Shown one piece after another: positions 5,422 through 10,568 of a stretch of 10,568 nucleotides of DNA. Source of the stretch: Candidatus Bathyarchaeota archaeon (GTDB taxonomy: Archaea; Thermoproteota; Bathyarchaeia; Bathyarchaeales; Bathyarchaeaceae); the NCBI GenBank assembly GCA_020346825.1, contig CP070791.1:1052587-1063154 (forward strand), written 5' to 3'. Under the pieces are notes generated by a model. That model was not told the origin of the DNA, searched no databases, and was given only the letters and a program-made list of their open reading frames with translations. The first letter of the stretch is position 1. Each line of letters starts with the position of its first letter. A program made the translations under genes and the position numbers.

Positions 5422-6534
5422 ATGATTGTTGAAGCGATAAGGAAACTAGTTGATAGATTGGATGGTAACATCAAAGAACAAGACGTTGGGAGTCCATTCT
5501 TTGGTGACCCTGACTACAAGATATTTCCTCTCTCCAAGGAAAACTTCAAAGCTATCAAGCCAGTTGAAAGCAAACGAAGATTCATGTTTGTGGATGGTGG
5601 AAATCAGGAAATCCTCGGAGCTCCCAACTTCTCAATTCAGTTCAACCGTGTCTATTTCAACATCTTTGAAGCCCACCAGAGGGTTCTCTGGAATTCTATG
5701 CCTAGTCGTGTTGAATTCTTGTCAGCAACCAATTCGAGATTCTATGAAGATGAAATATATTATGACACTTCGATTTTTCCTCTTGAAGACAAGCACAAGG
5801 GTCTGTTGCCAGACGAGGCTGATCTTTCGTTCAATTCTTTCGATAGGACTGTAACGATAGGCACGCAGAGGGCAGATATTCAGCGGGTTGCTTCGATAGC
5901 TAGGAAATTTGCTGAGTGGGAGTATGCCTTTCACGTTATTGAAGAAGAGATGGAAGAGGATAACGTGCTTGCCGTGGATGGGACGCTTCAAACGGGTTTC
6001 ACAAACGAACTCAAATACGCCCAGAAAGTTCATCGCGCTGCAAAATCAAAAGGTGTAATCATGATTGGTCTATCCAAAACTAGTCACCTCTTCACCACTA
6101 CAGGACTTTCGCTACTGGGAGCGGTCAACAAGCTTGCCGATGACTGCGGAATTCCTTTTGACTCGTGGTATATTCCTGTCGCAGAGGTTGCGACCGCAGA
6201 CCACAACGCATTCATCTATGTAGTGAAGCTTCATTTGATCAGCAATCATGTCTTTCGTTTTGAAGTCTGTAGAGATCAATTTGAGCGATTAGGTGAGGAA
6301 GGCGTGGATGAGATTGTGGGTCAGCTAGCCAGTAACTCTCAGGACGTGAGTTTCCCTGGGTACCCCTATGGTCTCGTTGACGCTGATCGTTTTGCAAGAG
6401 TCAGCAGCAATGAAATCGAGAGCTATCAAGCAATTCTTCTTTCTGAAATATCCCGAATGGGCAATTGGCCCAAATTCTTAAGACACATTAGGGCGACAGA
6501 TGCCCACAGTATTCTCAACATGCTTATGAGGTGA
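5422..6534 (+). CDS. nurA: NurA nuclease, canonical set
   Basis: A 370-residue NurA-family nuclease that degrades DNA in partnership with HerA during double-strand break end resection. The first catalytic segment is FMFVDGGNQE (D58). The second is NVLAVDGTLQTG (D186), followed by GLSKTSHLF (K219). A late segment YPYGLVDADRFARVS (314-328) supplies D320/D322, and the C-terminus carries the characteristic ATDAHSILN (358-366). Two acidic or aromatic stretches (NRVYFNIFEAHQRVLW and EWEYAFHVIEEEMEED) lie between the motifs. The ATG at 5422 follows GGTGAT closely and fits the TATA box position. The stop TGA (6532-6534) lies inside the ribosome binding site of herA, so the two genes are probably translationally coupled. 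It is co-directional with herA, mre11 and rad50, an association well known in archaea. Confidence 0.9.
   Translation: MIVEAIRKLVDRLDGNIKEQDVGSPFFGDPDYKIFPLSKENFKAIKPVESKRRFMFVDGGNQEILGAPNFSIQFNRVYFNIFEAHQRVLWNSMPSRVEFLSATNSRFYEDEIYYDTSIFPLEDKHKGLLPDEADLSFNSFDRTVTIGTQRADIQRVASIARKFAEWEYAFHVIEEEMEEDNVLAVDGTLQTGFTNELKYAQKVHRAAKSKGVIMIGLSKTSHLFTTTGLSLLGAVNKLADDCGIPFDSWYIPVAEVATADHNAFIYVVKLHLISNHVFRFEVCRDQFERLGEEGVDEIVGQLASNSQDVSFPGYPYGLVDADRFARVSSNEIESYQAILLSEISRMGNWPKFLRHIRATDAHSILNMLMR
6528..6534 (+). promoter_or_regulatory. Ribosome binding site of herA, containing the nurA stop
   Basis: GAGGTGA is five bases upstream of the ATG at 6540. Its last three bases are the nurA stop codon. This supports the ATG start over the in-frame GTG at 6531, which would lie within the site itself. 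Confidence 0.7.
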
Positions 6535-6539
6535 AACAA

Positions 6540-8078
6540 ATGTCAGAAATTGAGGTAGTAGGTCAGGTCGTGGGTGGAAAAGCAGCAAGAATCTTGGTCC
6601 GAGAAAAAAGTGGAAAGAAGATCGAACTCGGCGACTTACTTGCAGTAGAAGAAAAAGAAGCTTTGCTGATTCTCCAAGTCTACGACCTCGGATATGGAAG
6701 CCAAGTCTCTCAGTCTACCCGCGAATTGTTGGCTGGACTGAAACTTGAGGGATATGGAGCTGGTCTCACTTTTCTAGAACCGCAACTAAGAAACTATGTC
6801 ATGGCCGAAGTCAAAGCAGTTGCCAGAATTGAAGGACAAAACGTAAGGATACCTAAGACCCTGCCGAGCTTCTTCTCTTCAATCCGACACATAACCAAAG
6901 CGGATCTTGCGTTCCTAACGAAACCCTCCTATCCTATTTACCTTGGAAAAGTCAGAAGTGGCTCAGAAACATTAGATGTTCCAATTCATTTGAATGGCAT
7001 GGACATCTTAAGACATCACGTTGTGGTCCCGGCAACAACGGGAAGAGGAAAAAGCAATCTAGTTAAAGTGATGTTGTGGAGCATCCTAGGTCAAGACAGA
7101 TTTGGAATTCTGGTGCTTGACCCGCACGACGAATATTACGGAAGACATGGAAAAGGCCTGAAAGACCATCCAAAAGCCAAAGACAATTTACTCTACTACT
7201 CTTCCAATCCGCCAGCGGGAACAAACACGCTGATTGTCAACATAAAATCAATAGACCCTCGGCATTTCGAAGGCATCGTAGCCTTTACAGATGCCCAACA
7301 AGACGCAATAAAACGTTATCGCAATCTATTTGGAGAAGAATGGATAGAAAACATAGTACGCGGAAAAGAAGTTCAAGGCGTAGCGCCAAGAACGTTGGGT
7401 GTACTCCAAAGAAAGTTTGACAACATATTAGGAATACATTTGGACGATTCAGGTGAGTTTCAATCCCGAAACAAAGTTTTCAGTGATACTGCTGGGATAA
7501 CTACCACGACGGACATAGCAAACAAATTAGAAGACGGAAAGATAATAGTGGTTGACACATCTAGGCTGATTGATGAAGCCGAACTTCTCATAGGAAGCAT
7601 CGTGGTAGGCTCGATTTTTCATAGATATCAAAGATTCAAGTCTGAAGGAAAACTTGAGGAGAAACCGGTTGTAAGTGTTGTGATCGAGGAAGCTCCAAGA
7701 GTTCTTGGAAAAGAAGTTCTAGCTACTAGTGGAGGAAACATCTACAGCACAGTAGCACGGGAAGGAAGAAAATTCAAAGTTGGATTAATCGCAATCACAC
7801 AACTTACCAGCTTGATACCTAGATCGATCCTTGCAAACATGAACACAAAAATAATTCTTGGAAATGAAATGGCTCTTGAAAGACATGCAATCATAGATAG
7901 TGCAGCCCAAGATTTATCCGATGATGATAGGACTATAGCGAGCTTAGATACCGGCGAGGCCATAGTGAGCAGCAACTTCACAAAGTTTGCCGTGCCAATT
8001 CAAGTTCCCAAGTTTGAAGACTATGCCGAGGTTGAACCTGGGAAAAAGGAAATGAACAAAACCGTGTTTGTGGGATGA
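6540..8078 (+). CDS. herA: HerA DNA translocase/helicase, canonical set
   Basis: A 512-residue hexameric DNA-pumping ATPase that works with NurA and Mre11-Rad50 to make 3' single-stranded tails at DNA breaks. Residue numbers are from the ATG at 6540. An N-terminal HAS-barrel covers about 1-110 (VVGQVVGGKAARI, IELGDLLAVE). Walker A is ATTGRGKSN (165-173), and VLDPHDEYYG (192-201) is the HerA strand that follows it. A helical insertion lies around 240-325. Walker B is VVIEEAPRVLG (380-390), a probable arginine-finger region is VAREGRKFKVGL (405-416), and the sensor strand is IAITQL (417-422). The C-terminal segment IASLDTGEAIVSS (466-478) resembles the family's closing brace. The strong GAGGTGA site fixes the start. 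Six bases separate it from mre11. The length is typical for archaeal HerA. Confidence 0.92.
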   Translation: MSEIEVVGQVVGGKAARILVREKSGKKIELGDLLAVEEKEALLILQVYDLGYGSQVSQSTRELLAGLKLEGYGAGLTFLEPQLRNYVMAEVKAVARIEGQNVRIPKTLPSFFSSIRHITKADLAFLTKPSYPIYLGKVRSGSETLDVPIHLNGMDILRHHVVVPATTGRGKSNLVKVMLWSILGQDRFGILVLDPHDEYYGRHGKGLKDHPKAKDNLLYYSSNPPAGTNTLIVNIKSIDPRHFEGIVAFTDAQQDAIKRYRNLFGEEWIENIVRGKEVQGVAPRTLGVLQRKFDNILGIHLDDSGEFQSRNKVFSDTAGITTTTDIANKLEDGKIIVVDTSRLIDEAELLIGSIVVGSIFHRYQRFKSEGKLEEKPVVSVVIEEAPRVLGKEVLATSGGNIYSTVAREGRKFKVGLIAITQLTSLIPRSILANMNTKIILGNEMALERHAIIDSAAQDLSDDDRTIASLDTGEAIVSSNFTKFAVPIQVPKFEDYAEVEPGKKEMNKTVFVG

Positions 8079-8084
8079 CACCAA

Positions 8085-9341
8085 ATGTACAAGTTCGCTC
8101 ATATCGCAGATTGCCACCTTGGCGCTCATAGAAACCCTGTTCTCCAGAAATTAGAATCCAATGCCTTCGAGAAAATCATGACCAAATGTGTTGATGAAAA
8201 AGTTGACTTTCTAGTGATCAGCGGTGACCTCTTCCACTCCAACATTCCAGACATGGGAGTCGTTAACAAAGCTGTCAAAAAGATGAAAGAAATTCGCGAT
8301 GAAGGAATACCAATCTACCTGGTCTACGGAAGCCACGATTACAGCCCAAATGAAACCTCAATTATCGATATACTAGACAGTGCGGGTCTTTTCACAAAAA
8401 TTGTCAAAGGAAAAGTAGAGAACGGCAAACTAAAATTGAAGTTTACTGTCGATCCCAAAACCGAAGTGAAGCTCGTTGGATTATCCGGTCGAAAAATTGG
8501 CATGGAAGAAAAGTACTTCGAAATCTTGGATCGAGAGAGCCTTGAGAAGGAAAAAGGTTTCAAAATATTTGTATTCCATAGCGCTATAACCGAATTCAAA
8601 CCAGACTATTTGGCTCGGATGACCTCAATTCCCATTTCCTATTTTCCAAAAGGATTTGACTATTATGCAGGTGGACACGTCCACAAGAGAATCGAAGAAG
8701 AATGGCAAGAATACAGAAAGATTGTTTATCCGGGACCCATTTTTGCTGGTTCCCCGAGAGATCTCGAACTAAGCGCGAAAGGAGAGAATAGAGGATTCTA
8801 TATAGTCTCATTTAAGGATGGTGTTAAGAAGATAGATTTTATCGAAATCCCAACCTGTCAATACGTCGTCTATGAGTACGACGCTTCCAACAAAAATTCG
8901 ACACAAGCACAAGAAGAACTCATTCAAGGAATTCAGGAGCTAAACGTAGACAACAAGATAGTACTCTTTAAAGTCACAGGAAAACTCTCAGGAGGAAAAA
9001 CTTCAGACATCAACTTCCAACAGATGCGAAGAATTCTTGCAGAGAAGGGTGCGCTCTATGTAAACGTCAACCGTTATGGCCTGACTTCTAAGAAATACAC
9101 ATCCTTGAAAGTTATGGGTCAAGATGTCCACGAGATTGAAAAAAAACTATTGAAAGAAAGCATTGGTTCGGTCAAGGTCAAAACAACAGATTTGAAAGGA
9201 AACAAAGGAATCAAATTGGCCTCAGACCTTCTGAGCGCTCTAAGACAACCCCAGAAACCCAACGAAACAAAGAGAGATTATATAGAAAGAAGAGTGCGGC
9301 ATGCCTTTGAAGTTCTGAAGCTGACTGAGGTGTTTGAATGA
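8085..9341 (+). CDS. mre11: Mre11 double-strand break repair nuclease
   Basis: A 418-residue calcineurin-like metallophosphoesterase that forms the nuclease half of the Mre11-Rad50 complex, with 3'-5' exonuclease and endonuclease activity on DNA ends using Mn2+. Visible motifs in order are IADCHLG (D9, H11), ISGDLFH (D48), YGSHDYS (H84), VFHSAI (H165) and AGGHVHKR (H198, H200). The third motif reads GSHD instead of the usual GNH(D/E), so the metal-ligand asparagine is a serine (S83). A capping domain follows from about 255. The C-terminal helical part (KRDYIERRVRHAFEVLKLTE) should be the Rad50-binding segment. The ATG starts six bases after the herA stop. Its stop overlaps the rad50 start as ATGA (9338-9341). 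The length is near the archaeal norm. The annotation is secure despite the N-to-S change. Confidence 0.94.
   Translation: MYKFAHIADCHLGAHRNPVLQKLESNAFEKIMTKCVDEKVDFLVISGDLFHSNIPDMGVVNKAVKKMKEIRDEGIPIYLVYGSHDYSPNETSIIDILDSAGLFTKIVKGKVENGKLKLKFTVDPKTEVKLVGLSGRKIGMEEKYFEILDRESLEKEKGFKIFVFHSAITEFKPDYLARMTSIPISYFPKGFDYYAGGHVHKRIEEEWQEYRKIVYPGPIFAGSPRDLELSAKGENRGFYIVSFKDGVKKIDFIEIPTCQYVVYEYDASNKNSTQAQEELIQGIQELNVDNKIVLFKVTGKLSGGKTSDINFQQMRRILAEKGALYVNVNRYGLTSKKYTSLKVMGQDVHEIEKKLLKESIGSVKVKTTDLKGNKGIKLASDLLSALRQPQKPNETKRDYIERRVRHAFEVLKLTEVFE
9327..9332 (+). promoter_or_regulatory. Ribosome binding site of rad50 within mre11
   Basis: GAGGTG lies five bases before the rad50 ATG at 9338. It fixes the start and the 4-base overlap with mre11. 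Confidence 0.65.
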
Positions 9342-10568
9342 TCATCAAATCTTTGAAGCTCAAGAATATCAGAAGCTACGAAAACGAGACAATCGATTTT
9401 CCATTAGGAGCACTACTTTTCGAAGGAGACATCGGATCAGGAAAATCCACAATATTGTTGGCCATCGAATTCGCCCTCTTCGGCCTAGGAGACCAGAAAG
9501 GCGCATCACTGTTAAGAACCAGAAAAAACGAAGGATCAGTCGCACTGAAGTTTGAAGTGGACGACAAAGAATGTGAAGTACACCGATCATTACTAAGAAA
9601 AGGGAAGAGCGTACATCAGGGCCAAGGATACATCGTGTCTATAGAAGGAAAGAAACACCTTTCACCCACTGAGATCAAACAAGAAATTCTGAGCATTCTT
9701 AACTTCAATGAGCCCCTCGCTCCACGGGCACAGAGCGTCATCTATCGCTATGCCGTATATACCCCTCAAGAAGAAATGAAAGCAATTCTATTGGCTCGTG
9801 CGGACAGACGATTACAAACATTGAGAAAAGCGTTCGGGATTGAAGATTATAGAACGGCCTCGGACAATGCCTTAGGTCTCGCCAGAGTTGTGGGCAAAAA
9901 AGTTGACTTCCTTGGAGGCCAGATTCAGGATCTGGATGACAAGAAAAAACGAGCGAAAGAAAAGAAGAAAGCAATAGATGAAAACAGGAAAACTCTTGAA
10001 GAACTGCGGAAACAGCAAAAAAAGCTACGAGATAAGTTAGACCAGACCAAAGCTAATCTAGAAAATCTTAGAGCTTCAGAGAAGAAGCTCAAGAAGGCCG
10101 AAGGCCAAATACCTCTACTCTCTCAGCAAGTAAGAGAGAAGGACAAAAGGATTGAAAAACTAAATGCTGAATCGAACGAATTGAAAAACGAAGTTTCCTC
10201 TAAGTTTCAATCAAAAATCGATATATTGAGCCAAAAAAAGAGGCCAACCGCAAAAGAACATGACTTACTCGTCAAAGAGTTAAAAGATTTGAGGGAAAAG
10301 GAGCGGGAACTACGAAAGACAGAAACAACAATCGAGGCAAAGATAAAAGACTATGAATCCATCCATAAAAACAAAATTTGCCCGACTTGCGACAGACCAG
10401 CAGATCCCACGGAGTTTGGAGCAAAGATTGAAGCGAAAGTCAAGACGAATGTTAAAGCTTCCAAAGATGTAAAAAAATGTGAAACACAAAGACAAGACAC
10501 AGAGGCTCTTCTAGAAGAATTGAAAGATTACAACCAGTCTCGAGAGAAAATTGAGGAGCTAAAGGCAA
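9338..10568 (+). CDS. rad50: Rad50 SMC-like ATPase (3' end outside window)
   Basis: This is the N-terminal 410 residues of Rad50, the ABC/SMC-type ATPase that tethers and opens DNA ends with Mre11. The frame is open to the right edge. The N-terminal lobe has IKSLKLKNIRSYEN, Walker A EGDIGSGKST (29-38) and a Q-loop YAVYTPQEEMK (138-148, Q144). From about 180 the sequence becomes a charged heptad-like coiled coil rich in K, E, L and Q. The zinc hook is KICPTCDRP, with C348 and C351, where two Rad50 arms would meet on one Zn2+. After the hook the coiled coil resumes and runs off the edge. The ascending arm is fairly short: the hook falls near residue 348, whereas in Pyrococcus furiosus Rad50 it is near 444 (from memory). 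The signature, Walker B and D-loop of the C-terminal lobe lie outside the window. Confidence 0.94.
   Translation, partial: MIIKSLKLKNIRSYENETIDFPLGALLFEGDIGSGKSTILLAIEFALFGLGDQKGASLLRTRKNEGSVALKFEVDDKECEVHRSLLRKGKSVHQGQGYIVSIEGKKHLSPTEIKQEILSILNFNEPLAPRAQSVIYRYAVYTPQEEMKAILLARADRRLQTLRKAFGIEDYRTASDNALGLARVVGKKVDFLGGQIQDLDDKKKRAKEKKKAIDENRKTLEELRKQQKKLRDKLDQTKANLENLRASEKKLKKAEGQIPLLSQQVREKDKRIEKLNAESNELKNEVSSKFQSKIDILSQKKRPTAKEHDLLVKELKDLREKERELRKTETTIEAKIKDYESIHKNKICPTCDRPADPTEFGAKIEAKVKTNVKASKDVKKCETQRQDTEALLEELKDYNQSREKIEELKA

Noticed and set aside
6531..6533. GTG at 6531 as the herA start
   Set aside because: It lies inside the strong GAGGTGA ribosome binding site that serves the ATG at 6540.
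9334..9555. Plus-strand 73-codon frame at the start of rad50
   Set aside because: The rad50 frame beginning at 9338 encodes the full Walker A region; this other-frame Arg-rich translation is a shadow, not a frameshift.

Overview
The window looks archaeal. It carries an archaeal-type asparaginyl-tRNA synthetase, TATA-box promoters about 25-40 bases upstream of genes, purine-rich ribosome binding sites, and the HerA-NurA-Mre11-Rad50 set of DNA end-processing proteins that is typical of archaea. A moderate-GC member of the Thermoproteota/Bathyarchaeia sphere is my best guess, from overall protein character only. No rRNA, tRNA, CRISPR array or insertion sequence is visible.

Left part (1-2576). 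The C-terminal half of a major facilitator superfamily transporter enters from the left edge. It converges on a minus-strand asparaginyl-tRNA synthetase gene that has a near-leaderless promoter. After a 248-base non-coding gap comes a short minus-strand winged-helix protein. It diverges from the repair block across a 95-base promoter region.

Right part (2672-10568). Six plus-strand genes run in the order nurA-like, herA-like, nurA, herA, mre11, rad50 (rad50 is cut by the right edge). They form two apparent transcription units. The first is the nurA-like/herA-like pair, with 2 bases between the genes. The second starts at its own promoter near 5394 and holds nurA, herA, mre11 and rad50, with spacings of 5, 6 and -4 bases. 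In several places the stop codon of one gene lies inside or beside the ribosome binding site of the next, which suggests translational coupling.

How the genes fit together. By established knowledge of these families, Mre11-Rad50 recognises and processes double-strand DNA ends. A hexameric HerA translocase working with a NurA nuclease then carries out resection to give 3' single-stranded tails for RadA. The unusual point is the second, strongly diverged NurA-HerA pair directly upstream of the standard set. It keeps the P-loop and the two central NurA aspartates, but differs in the Walker B lead residue, the sensor segment and the NurA C-terminus. The two nurA promoters share two 9-base words, which hints at common control, and the divergent winged-helix gene is a candidate regulator. 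The best candidate for something under-described is this paralogous NurA-HerA module beside the canonical complex.
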